Part shown: positions 22,950 through 30,385 of the stretch, one piece after another
Position numbering within the stretch: position 1 is the first letter of the stretch
Layout: every line of letters starts with the position of its first letter
Assembly: GCF_014334325.1 (NCBI RefSeq)
Contig: NZ_JACSET010000009.1
Span: forward strand, 34,444 to 98,443
From: Treponema sp. Marseille-Q4130
GTDB lineage: Bacteria > Spirochaetota > Spirochaetia > Treponematales > Treponemataceae
DNA length: 64,000 nt
Direction: 5' to 3'
Notes under the pieces: generated by a model
What the model saw: the letters and a program-made list of their open reading frames with translations, nothing else
The model's database searches: none
Told to the model about the DNA's origin: nothing
Position numbers and translations under genes: made by a program

Positions 22950-24136
22950 ATAATTTGTGTTTGGTTTTGCCGCCCTTCGCGCCCGATTATTCGGGAGTCG
23001 CTTCTTCGCTCTTTGAGCTCGGAGGTATGATCGTTATCCACGATGCGTCCGGCTGCACGGGAAATTATTTGGGATACGATGAACCTCGCTGGATGAATTC
23101 GAAATCGATCGTGTTTTGCTCGGGGCTGCGCCATATGGACGCGGTACTCGGAAACGATAAAAAACTTGTCAAACGGATGATTGAAGCCGCCGAAAGTTTA
23201 CAACCCGCTTTTATCGCGCTGCTCGGAAGTCCCGTTCCCATGGTCATCGGTACGGATTACGACGGCATCGCTTCGGAAGTGGAAAAAGCGACGGGGATCC
23301 CGTCGTTCGGCTTCGACACGAAGGGTACGGTGTTTTACGATAAAGGCGTCTCCATGGGGACGATCGCGCTTTTAAAGCGTTTCGCTCCGGCTTCAAAGCG
23401 CTGTGAAAAGCAAAACAATGCGATCAATCTCCTCGGCTTGACGCCGCTCGATTTCGGCAACAGCGGAAACGCAGAAGCTGTACGCGCCCTGTTTGAAAAA
23501 AGCGGTATTGAAATCATTGCAAGCCTTTCGATGGGACTTTCGCTCGACGATTTGAAACGCAGCCCCTCTGCGGCCTTGAACGTCGCGCTTTCGTATGCGG
23601 GGATCGAAATCGCAAAATATATGGAAAGGGTGTATCGCATTCCCTACATTGCGGGCGTTCCGCTCGGAGACGGAAAGGCGATGCTTACGGCCGTACGGCG
23701 CTTTCTTTCCGGCGAAAAAAGCGATTCGGGGAGCGTATGGGAAATCGCTTCGAAAGCGAATGCGGCGCAAACCTCGCACAAACGGATTTTGATTGCGGGA
23801 GAGCAGGTTACGGCATGTTCGATTCGAAACGAACTCAGGCGTATTTCTCGAACGGCGGACATAGAAGCGGCATACCTTTTCAATTCGTTTCCGGAATACG
23901 CCGAAACATGCGATCATAAAGCCGTGTGCGAACGGGAACTCATGGATCTTGTAAACGGCGGTTCGTACACCGATATCGTAGCCGATCCGCTTGTCGGAGA
24001 ATTGATAAAAGATTCTTCCGTCAGGTTTCACGGTTTGCCGCACGTAGCCGTTTCGAGCAAAGTGTGCTGGGACGACACGAAGTGCGTCATAGGCGATGAC
24101 ATGACGCGCTTTCTTTTTGAAATCGCCGAAGGATGA
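22946..24136 (+). CDS. Second NifD/NifK-like subunit of a nitrogenase-like enzyme
   Basis: A 396-residue partner of the same family. C5, C37 (HDASGCTGNY) and C58 (VFCSGLRHMD) are visible; the GC-x20-C spacing fits NifK C70 and C95, and AVLGNDKKL matches the loop that follows. Where NifK has its third cysteine (before the G-x-D turn) this protein reads LLGSPVPMVIGTD, so the ligand is missing there. It forms an ATGA overlap with the preceding gene. The complex would be a heterotetramer reduced by the NifH-like protein; its substrate is unknown. Confidence 0.8.
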   Translation: MNNLCLVLPPFAPDYSGVASSLFELGGMIVIHDASGCTGNYLGYDEPRWMNSKSIVFCSGLRHMDAVLGNDKKLVKRMIEAAESLQPAFIALLGSPVPMVIGTDYDGIASEVEKATGIPSFGFDTKGTVFYDKGVSMGTIALLKRFAPASKRCEKQNNAINLLGLTPLDFGNSGNAEAVRALFEKSGIEIIASLSMGLSLDDLKRSPSAALNVALSYAGIEIAKYMERVYRIPYIAGVPLGDGKAMLTAVRRFLSGEKSDSGSVWEIASKANAAQTSHKRILIAGEQVTACSIRNELRRISRTADIEAAYLFNSFPEYAETCDHKAVCERELMDLVNGGSYTDIVADPLVGELIKDSSVRFHGLPHVAVSSKVCWDDTKCVIGDDMTRFLFEIAEG

Positions 24137-24263
24137 TCGGTAATCGGTGAAGAGAAAATTATTAATTGTTAATGGGTAATTGATAATTTTACGGTAGAGA
24201 GCATTATCGGTTTTTATTTTTGAGTAAACTGAGAATTGATACATAAAATCAATAGGAGGATAT

Positions 24264-25346
24264 ATGAAAAAGATGATCATAAAAGTCTGTGCCGTACTCT
24301 GTCTCTTTACGGCATCGCGTGCTTTTGCCGCGCCGAAAACGCATACCGTTGTCGACCACGCGGGCAATACCGTTGAAGTACCGAATAAAATCAACAGAAT
24401 TGTTATCGCAAGTCTCTATCCGCTGCCTTCGGTCTATTGTCTGTATGCGGATTCCGCAAAAAAACTCGTCGGAATTCCTGCCAGTTCCATGGCGGCTGCA
24501 AAAGCATCGTTTCTTGTAAAAGCGTATCCCGAAATTGCAAACGCGAAGACGGGATTCGAAAAGGGCGGCGTCATCAACGCGGAAGAATTAATGGCGCTCA
24601 AACCCGATGTCATTTTTTACAATGCCGGAGCGAAATCGTCAAAAGCGATTTTCGATAAAACGGGAATCCCCGCCGTCGGCTTTTCAACGTCGATTGCGAA
24701 GTTCAATACGATCGAAACCTATGCGGCGTGGATCGATCTTTTGGCAAAAGTGCTCGGTGAAACGGATCGTTCGAAAAAGCTTATCGAGTACGGAAGAAAA
24801 ATCGAACGCGACGTCAAAGCGCGTATCGCTTCGATCCCCGAAGAAAAAAAGCCGAGTGCGATGATCATCTATTCGTACGATAACGGAAAGATTACGACCT
24901 ACGGAAAAAAGATGTTTCCTGAATATTGGATTACGACGGCAGGCGGGATCAATGCTGCGAAGTCGGAAGGCGGAGTGGTGGAACTCAATATGGAACAGAT
25001 TTACGCATGGAATCCCGATATCGTGATTTTAACAAATTTCAATACCAAACTTCCCGAAGATTTCGACGACGGCATTGTCGACGGCAACGACTGGTCGAGC
25101 GTGAGCGCTGTACAAAAAAAACAAGTGTATAAATTTCCGCTCGGCATGTACCGCTGGTGTCCGCCGTCGTCCGATTCGCCGCTTTCGCTCGTATTCCTTG
25201 CAAAGACGATCCAGCCGAAATTATTTGAAGACTACGACCTCGATAAAATCATCGTCGATTATTATAAGGATTTCTACGGAATAACGCTCACTTCCGGCGA
25301 CCTCCATACGATTTATCATCCGTCGAGATCCGCCGCAGGTTTGTAA
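24264..25346 (+). CDS. ABC transporter periplasmic binding protein (FecB/BtuF type)
   Basis: A 360-residue protein: Sec signal peptide (residues 1-22, ending AFA), then the iron-siderophore/cobalamin periplasmic-binding fold (Peripla_BP_2). TVVDHAGNTVEVPNKINRI is the typical first strand; NAEELMALKPDVIFYN and LNMEQIYAWNPDIVILTN are the paired signature strands of the two lobes. It should capture a metal chelate or corrinoid-like ligand for the permease that follows. A GGAGG site precedes the ATG. It lies 127 bases after the NifK-like gene, in the same direction. Confidence 0.85.
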   Translation: MKKMIIKVCAVLCLFTASRAFAAPKTHTVVDHAGNTVEVPNKINRIVIASLYPLPSVYCLYADSAKKLVGIPASSMAAAKASFLVKAYPEIANAKTGFEKGGVINAEELMALKPDVIFYNAGAKSSKAIFDKTGIPAVGFSTSIAKFNTIETYAAWIDLLAKVLGETDRSKKLIEYGRKIERDVKARIASIPEEKKPSAMIIYSYDNGKITTYGKKMFPEYWITTAGGINAAKSEGGVVELNMEQIYAWNPDIVILTNFNTKLPEDFDDGIVDGNDWSSVSAVQKKQVYKFPLGMYRWCPPSSDSPLSLVFLAKTIQPKLFEDYDLDKIIVDYYKDFYGITLTSGDLHTIYHPSRSAAGL

Positions 25347-25366
25347 ACGAAAAGGAAAACGCAATT

Positions 25367-26380
25367 ATGAATTATACTGCAGGGCAGCGCAAAATCATCT
25401 TTGCAGCTCTCGCCGTGCTGCCGCTTTTTACCGCCCTCATCTGTCTCGGATTCGGGCGCTATGCGCTCGGCGTTTTCGATACGGTGCGCATCCTCTTTTC
25501 CGGCGTGACGAAGGCGGAGATAACTGCGGTTGAACGCTCCGTCATCTTCAGCGTCCGCTTGCCGCGCATCATTTTGGCGGCTTTTGTCGGAGCGGGTTTA
25601 AGCTGCGCGGGTGCCGCGTTTCAGGGTTTATTTACGAATCCGCTCGCGACGCCCGACACGCTCGGAGTGGCAAGCGGCGCATCCTTCGGTGCGGTATCGG
25701 CACTTCTTTTTCGAAGCAATTTGATCGTCGTGCAGCTTTCAGCTCTTGTATTCGGACTCGTCGCCTGCGCCGTCACGTATTCGGTGGGACGATTCCGCGG
25801 ACGCAGTTCGGTCGTCATGATCGTGCTTTCGGGCATGGTCGTCTCGGCACTCTTCCAAGCCTTTGTGTCGCTCGTCAAATACGCCGCCGATCCGCAGGAT
25901 ATTTTGCCGTCGATCACGTATTGGCTTATGGGCAGTATGTCGGGCGCAAGCTATAAAACGCTTTTGCTCGGTCTTCCGTTTATCGTTACGGGAACGCTCA
26001 TCATCTTTTTGCTGCGCTGGCGGCTCAATATTTTATCGCTGAACGAAGACGAAGCGCGTTCGATGGGAATGAATATCCGCGTGATGCGCCTGCTCGTCAT
26101 CGTCGCCTCATCTCTTATCACCGCGTCCGCCGTGTCGATGTGCGGTTCGATCGGCTGGGTTGGCTTGCTCGTTCCGCACATGGCGCGTATGCTCATGGGC
26201 AGCAACAATCGCACCGTAATTCCCATAAGCATCAGTTTGGGTTCGGTCTTCGTTATCGTTATCGATACATTTGCAAGAAGCATGAGTGCGGCCGAAATCC
26301 CGATTTCGATTTTGACGGCGGTTATCGGCGCGCCGTTTTTTATCGCGCTATTACGAAAAACGGGAGGTTCGTGGACATGA
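25367..26380 (+). CDS. FecCD/BtuC-type ABC transporter permease
   Basis: A 337-residue inner-membrane permease with about ten hydrophobic helices, of the FecCD family. Family marks: RLPRIILAAFVGAGLSCAGA, then GLFTNPLATPDTLGVASGAS, and near the end SMCGSIGWVGLLVPHMARM, the loop contacting the ATPase. It forms the channel for the ligand delivered by the two neighbouring binding proteins. The stop overlaps the ATPase start (ATGA, 26377-26380). Confidence 0.9.
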   Translation: MNYTAGQRKIIFAALAVLPLFTALICLGFGRYALGVFDTVRILFSGVTKAEITAVERSVIFSVRLPRIILAAFVGAGLSCAGAAFQGLFTNPLATPDTLGVASGASFGAVSALLFRSNLIVVQLSALVFGLVACAVTYSVGRFRGRSSVVMIVLSGMVVSALFQAFVSLVKYAADPQDILPSITYWLMGSMSGASYKTLLLGLPFIVTGTLIIFLLRWRLNILSLNEDEARSMGMNIRVMRLLVIVASSLITASAVSMCGSIGWVGLLVPHMARMLMGSNNRTVIPISISLGSVFVIVIDTFARSMSAAEIPISILTAVIGAPFFIALLRKTGGSWT

Positions 26381-27162
26381 CTTTTTCCGTACGGGGCGGC
26401 TCGTTCGCCTACGGTACCGAGCGCGTGCTCGATCGCATTTCGTTTTCCGTCGAAAGCGGAGAAGTGTTGTGCATACTCGGTCCGAACGGTGTCGGTAAAA
26501 CGACGCTGCTCAAATGCATGATGGGATTATTAAAATGGGATGAGGGCGAAACCCTTATCGACGGGAGAGCGCTTGAAAGCTGGAGACAAAAAGATCTGTG
26601 GCGGCGCATCGCATACGTTCCGCAGGCGAAAGGTGTCGCGTTCGGTTTTACCGCCTTCGACATGGTGCTGCTCGGCAGAAGCGCTCACCTCGGCACTTTC
26701 GAACAGCCGGATGAAAAAGACAAACGCATTGCCCTTCGCGCAATGGAAGACACGGGTATCGCATCTCTCCGCGATAAGCTCTGCACCGAAATGAGCGGAG
26801 GTGAACTGCAGATGGTACTTATCGCGCGCGCTCTTGCGGTAGAACCCGAAATGCTCGTATTCGACGAGCCTGAATCGAATTTGGATTTTAAAAATCAATT
26901 GATAATTTTAAATACGATTTACCGTCTTGCAAAAGAGCGGCATATTTCGGCTGTCGTGAACACGCACTATCCCGCTCATGCGATGAAGATCGCCGACAAA
27001 GCGCTCATTCTGAACAGGGACGGTGAAAGCACGAGCGGCGCGATCGAAAAAGTCATCACCGAAGATTCGATGAAAAAGACGTTCAGCGTGCAAGTACACA
27101 TCAACGAGTTCGAATATCAAAACACAAAATACAAGGACGTCGTCCCGCTGTATTTAGTGTGA
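26377..27162 (+). CDS. FecE/BtuD-type ABC transporter ATPase
   Basis: A 261-residue ATP-binding subunit. Walker A is LGPNGVGKTTLLK, the signature is EMSGGELQMVLIARAL, and Walker B is MLVFDEPESNLDF with the H-loop histidine in VVNTHYPAHA. It powers import by the FecCD-type permease. The start at 26377 is chosen for the ATGA overlap and a GGGAGG site; the longer frame upstream is the shadow of the permease. FeS/cobalamin uptake class is clear; exact ligand unknown. Confidence 0.9.
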   Translation: MTFSVRGGSFAYGTERVLDRISFSVESGEVLCILGPNGVGKTTLLKCMMGLLKWDEGETLIDGRALESWRQKDLWRRIAYVPQAKGVAFGFTAFDMVLLGRSAHLGTFEQPDEKDKRIALRAMEDTGIASLRDKLCTEMSGGELQMVLIARALAVEPEMLVFDEPESNLDFKNQLIILNTIYRLAKERHISAVVNTHYPAHAMKIADKALILNRDGESTSGAIEKVITEDSMKKTFSVQVHINEFEYQNTKYKDVVPLYLV

Positions 27163-27178
27163 ATTATGGAAAAACGCG

Positions 27179-27241
27179 TGCGCTTTCGCGCACTGCTAAA
27201 AACTTTTTCGAAAGTTGTAACTTTCCGCAAAAGTTTTTTTG
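27179..27241 (+). repeat. Two hairpins between the ATPase and second binding-protein genes
   Basis: GTGCGCTTTCGCGCAC (27179-27194) is the same hairpin as module 2 of the multi-hairpin repeat, in inverted orientation. It is followed by a nested stem: AAAAACTTTT with AAAAGTTTTT outside and AAAGTT with AACTTT inside, ending in T7 just before the GGAGG site. It may attenuate transcription or protect mRNA ends. Confidence 0.5.
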
Positions 27242-27249
27242 GAGGAATT

Positions 27250-28380
27250 ATGAAAAAGAATATTGTCCGTATCGGAACGCTTTTCGCGTGCCTGGCGCTT
27301 TCGACCTTCGCCATTTCCTGCTCGAAGTCGGGCGCTGCGAAAGAGGCGGCAACGCGCACCGTTATCGATCACGACGACGAAAGCGTCGTCATCCCCGCAA
27401 AGGTCAATCGCGCCGTCGTTGTCGGCGTGTGGCCGCTTCCGTCCGTCATCACGGTATTTTTGGGAAGTCCCGACCGCCTCGTCGGCATTCCGCCCGCATC
27501 GATAGGGGCTGCAAAAGCGGGACTGCTCGGAGAACTTTTCCCGTCGTATTTGAATATCGATTCGCACTTTCTTGCAAACGATACGCTGAACGTCGAAGAA
27601 GTGCTCGCGCTCAAACCCGACGTCGTCTTTACAACGGCGCACCGTTCGCAGCAAAAAGAGGAAATCAAAAAGGCGGGACTCGCCGCCGTCGCCGTCAGTG
27701 TCAACAAATGGAATTACAATATTCTCGATACCTACGACGGATGGATCGACGTACTCAGTCAGGTTTTTCCGGAAAACGATAAAAAAGACGCGGTGAGCGC
27801 ATACAGCCGAAAAGTCTACGAAACGATTCAGTCCCGCGTTTCGTCCATCCCCGAAAACGACCGCAAAAAAGTGCTGTTTTTGTTTATGTGTAATGAAAAA
27901 ACTATCGTGACGAGCGGCAAACGTTTTTTCGGACAGTTTTGGTGCGACGCCGTCGGTGCGAAAAACGTTGCGGAAGAAGTAGGCGCTGAAAACAGCAACG
28001 CCGTCATCAATATGGAACAGATATACAAGTGGAATCCCGATATCATTTTAATAACCAATTTTACCTCCCAGACGGCCGACGATCTGTATAACAACAGGAC
28101 GGCGAATTATGATTGGTCGCCGATCAAAGCGGTACAAAACCGAACCGTATACAAAATGCCGCTCGGAACGTACCGCAGTTATACGCCGAGTGCGGACACG
28201 CCGGTAACGCTGTACTGGATCGCAAAAAAAGTGTACCCCGAACTCTTCGGCGATATCGACGTCGAAAAGGAAGTGAAGTCGTATTTTAAAGATATGTATA
28301 ATATCGATTTGACCGACGAGCAGATAAACCGTATGTACAATCAGGATTCGAAGGGTGCGGCAGGAACGAGAGGCGCCTAA
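27250..28380 (+). CDS. Second FecB/BtuF-type binding lipoprotein
   Basis: A 376-residue lipoprotein: signal peptide with lipobox AISC (cysteine at about residue 25), then the same fold as the 24264 gene. Shared segments such as PLPSV, VGIPPAS, LNVEEVLALKPDVVF and INMEQIYKWNPDIILITN show the two are paralogues. Two different receptors for one permease suggest uptake of two related ligands or of different redox forms. GGAGG precedes the ATG; the in-frame ATG at 27166 lies before the hairpins and lacks a site. Confidence 0.85.
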   Translation: MKKNIVRIGTLFACLALSTFAISCSKSGAAKEAATRTVIDHDDESVVIPAKVNRAVVVGVWPLPSVITVFLGSPDRLVGIPPASIGAAKAGLLGELFPSYLNIDSHFLANDTLNVEEVLALKPDVVFTTAHRSQQKEEIKKAGLAAVAVSVNKWNYNILDTYDGWIDVLSQVFPENDKKDAVSAYSRKVYETIQSRVSSIPENDRKKVLFLFMCNEKTIVTSGKRFFGQFWCDAVGAKNVAEEVGAENSNAVINMEQIYKWNPDIILITNFTSQTADDLYNNRTANYDWSPIKAVQNRTVYKMPLGTYRSYTPSADTPVTLYWIAKKVYPELFGDIDVEKEVKSYFKDMYNIDLTDEQINRMYNQDSKGAAGTRGA

Positions 28381-28422
28381 GGATCGATCATCCTGTGCAC
28401 GGAAAGCGCCGATAATTGCAGT

Positions 28423-28656
28423 ATGAGAGATATTTTTTCGACGCTTTCACTCGCTAAATCCGTGCTCACCGACGCGCGCGTCATAGGCACGGCGATCGCC
28501 GTATTTTTGGTGATGGACTTCGCAGTCTTTGTCGCAAATTATACGAAAAAGCCCAAGCGGAAAAAGAAGCGGCGAGTCGAAGCGGCACCGGTAAATCAAA
28601 ACGCGGAAGCGGCTCCTGCTCCCGAATCGGGCGAGGCGGAAACCGAAACCGCATAA
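28423..28656 (+). CDS. Small single-pass membrane protein
   Basis: A 77-residue protein: a short N-terminal part, one membrane helix (VIGTAIAVFLVMDFAVFVA), a basic KKPKRKKKRR stretch and an Ala/Glu/Pro-rich tail. No family recognised. A GATAAT box ends six bases before the ATG with no ribosome-binding site; the -35 region is weak. It lies 42 bases after the second binding-protein gene and could be the last gene of that operon or separate. Confidence 0.55.
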   Translation: MRDIFSTLSLAKSVLTDARVIGTAIAVFLVMDFAVFVANYTKKPKRKKKRRVEAAPVNQNAEAAPAPESGEAETETA

Positions 28657-28732
28657 TACCGGTTGCGGCGCGTAAAAATGCTGCAGCGTTTGCCGGATTG
28701 CGATCGCTTGAACGAAAGCGTACGTTGCCGGA

Positions 28733-29644
28733 TTACAGCCGCGCCTCCGTTTCCCGATCGCCGCTGCCGTCGGCGTGGCGCGGCCAATTCAGTTTTTCGA
28801 TATTACAATCTTTATGATTAAACAGATTTATAAGCTGCGCCTCTACATCGTCGGATATTTTTACATAGGTGATTAAATCTTTTTTTTGATTTTCGCTGTA
28901 AATGCGTATAAAATCGCCGTCGATTTTCAAAATCAACGATTCATATTCATTTGAATCTATTTGATCATACGAAAAATATGAATCCCAGTCAGCCTCGTCT
29001 ATTAAATCTCTGCTGTATGAAGGAACACCGTATCCCGTACAACGATATACGGTGTCGGATATTTTTTCAATTTTATTGAACAAAAAAGAATTGTCGTTAT
29101 GGAATCTCAGCCCCATATTGCTGATAACGACATAAAACCGATCTTCTTCTAAAGCCAATGCTATATATTCTTCAGTTTCTTCCTGTATATCGGGATTTTG
29201 ATTTTCCAATGCATATTTGTAATCATATTTTTTTATTATTGACGGGTCTTTATTTTTTAATACTTCAAGAAAATATGAAGGCACATATTTTTTCGCTATG
29301 CCGATTTCCTCTGCTGAAATTATCGATTCAGGGAGAACTTCGTTACAATCTTTTATCTTGAGATTTTTTATTGGAATAAATCCTTCGTATATAGTACTGT
29401 CATACACAAGGGAAAGTAATTTGTTTTGATTATTTTTATCGGTTAATCGAATTCTGCACTTTTCGCAATCTAAATTCACTACCGTATCTTTTCTTATTAT
29501 TTTTTTATTATCTAACGACAGCATTAAATCTTCATCTCGAAAAAATACGGCAACGTTTTTTTCGGCAACGTAATGAAAATTTTCAGCATATAAAAAAAGT
29601 TCAAAAATAAAAAAAATAAACAATAAAACTTTTTTCTTGAACAT
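28733..29644 (-). CDS. Hypothetical exported protein, A+T-rich
   Basis: A 303-residue protein with a signal peptide (KKKVLLFIFFIFELFLYA, cut before ENFHY). The N-terminal half reads like an SH3-type exported domain (RDEDLMLSLDNKK ... IYEGFIPIKNLKI); no named family. Most of the gene is A+T-rich like the island at 11-16 kb, but the last 20 or so codons (PRHADGSGDRETEARL) are G+C-rich and probably use flanking chromosomal sequence after loss of the original stop. No ribosome-binding site is evident. Confidence 0.55.
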   Translation of the reverse strand: MFKKKVLLFIFFIFELFLYAENFHYVAEKNVAVFFRDEDLMLSLDNKKIIRKDTVVNLDCEKCRIRLTDKNNQNKLLSLVYDSTIYEGFIPIKNLKIKDCNEVLPESIISAEEIGIAKKYVPSYFLEVLKNKDPSIIKKYDYKYALENQNPDIQEETEEYIALALEEDRFYVVISNMGLRFHNDNSFLFNKIEKISDTVYRCTGYGVPSYSRDLIDEADWDSYFSYDQIDSNEYESLILKIDGDFIRIYSENQKKDLITYVKISDDVEAQLINLFNHKDCNIEKLNWPRHADGSGDRETEARL

Positions 29645-29678
29645 GATTCAGTTCTTTACTCGGTAGCGAGCGGGACGA

Positions 29679-29771
29679 AGGTTTAAATTGAGAGTCTGAA
29701 ATAGCGCCGTTCAATTTAATTTCGAGTTTTCTTTCGAAAACTCGCGGATACACGTGTGCGCTTTCGCGCAC
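29679..29771 (-). repeat. Multi-hairpin intergenic repeat, copy 4 (inverted)
   Basis: Minus-strand order matches the other copies: GTGCGCGAAAGCGCAC, GAGTTTTC/GAAAACTC, then TTAAATTGA ... TCAATTTAA around the conserved CGCTATTTCAG loop. Compared with the others, CG pairs in the last stem are replaced by TT/AA on both arms, so pairing is kept although sequence changed. Confidence 0.75.
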
Positions 29772-29779
29772 TAAAGCGC

Positions 29780-30091
29780 TTATTTGAACTTTACAGCAGT
29801 CCCGTATGCGATAACTTCGGCGGCGTTTTGCATAATCGCGGCAGACGAATAGCGAATGTTTACAACGGCATCGGCGCCCATCTGTTCGGCTTCCTGTACC
29901 ATACGCTTTGTTGCAAGGGCACGCGCTTCGTTCATCATTTCCGTATAGCCTTTTAATTCGCCCCCGATTATCGTCTTTAAGCCCTGCAAAATGTCTTTGC
30001 CGATATTTTTGGACTGGATAGTGCTTCCTTTTACCAAACCGATCGTTTCCAAATCTTTGCCGGAAACGTAATCAGTATTTACCAAGATCAT
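29780..30091 (-). CDS. YbjQ family protein
   Basis: A 103-residue protein of the YbjQ (DUF74, heavy-metal-binding-like) family: MILVNTDYVSGKDLETIGLV, the YTEMMNEARALATKRMVQEA helix and GADAVVNIRYSS strand are all standard. Members form small oligomers; their function is unknown. It overlaps the upstream membrane-protein gene by 20 bases and they probably form a two-gene operon. The copy-4 repeat lies just downstream. Confidence 0.85.
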   Translation of the reverse strand: MILVNTDYVSGKDLETIGLVKGSTIQSKNIGKDILQGLKTIIGGELKGYTEMMNEARALATKRMVQEAEQMGADAVVNIRYSSAAIMQNAAEVIAYGTAVKFK

Positions 30092-30299
30092 CTTCTTCTC
30101 CTCCTTTAATTTCTTTTATACGCTGGACAAGCAGCCATATAAAAGCTGCCGAAAGTGCGGCGGGAACAATGATTCCGATGAGTTTAAATATGAGCGGCGT
30201 AGCGAATTTTACAAAAAATACGCCGAATGCGGCATAATATGCTACAGTCAAAAAAACGATTACTATGGGTGCAATCATTTTTTTTGTATGCGGATGCAT
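30072..30299 (-). CDS. Small two-helix membrane protein
   Basis: A 75-residue protein with two hydrophobic helices (IAPIVIVFLTVAYYAAFGVF and LIGIIVPAALSAAFIWLLVQ) and an acidic tail. No family is recognised; pairing with YbjQ proteins is plausible. The ATG at 30299 lies five bases after a -10-like box with no ribosome-binding site; an in-frame ATG at 30278 has none either. Confidence 0.6.
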   Translation of the reverse strand: MHPHTKKMIAPIVIVFLTVAYYAAFGVFFVKFATPLIFKLIGIIVPAALSAAFIWLLVQRIKEIKGGEEDDLGKY

Positions 30300-30304
30300 A
30301 ACTT

Positions 30305-30333
30305 ACGATAACACATCGTATACAACTTTACAA
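30305..30333 (-). promoter_or_regulatory. Promoter giving a predicted leaderless mRNA
   Basis: On the minus strand: TTGTAA (30328-30333), a 17-base spacer and TATCGT (30305-30310), five bases before the ATG at 30299. Confidence 0.4.
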
Positions 30334-30374
30334 GAGGTTGTTTCACAAATCGATTACTTTTTCGAGCTGCTCCC
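30334..30374. repeat. Conserved-loop hairpin repeat, copy 3 (decayed)
   Basis: GAGGTTGTTTCACAAATCG and ATTACTTTTTCGAGCTGCTC keep the order and loop of the copies at 7570 and 11934 but the arms pair less well. It sits just after the aminopeptidase stop codon, as a terminator would. Confidence 0.4.
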
Positions 30375-30385
30375 GATAACAAGAC

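Noticed and set aside
20881-24136. True nitrogen-fixing nifHDK
   Set aside because: No nifE, nifN, nifB or regulators are present, the catalytic subunits are short (428 and 396 residues), and a conserved cysteine is missing. A nitrogenase-like enzyme fits better.
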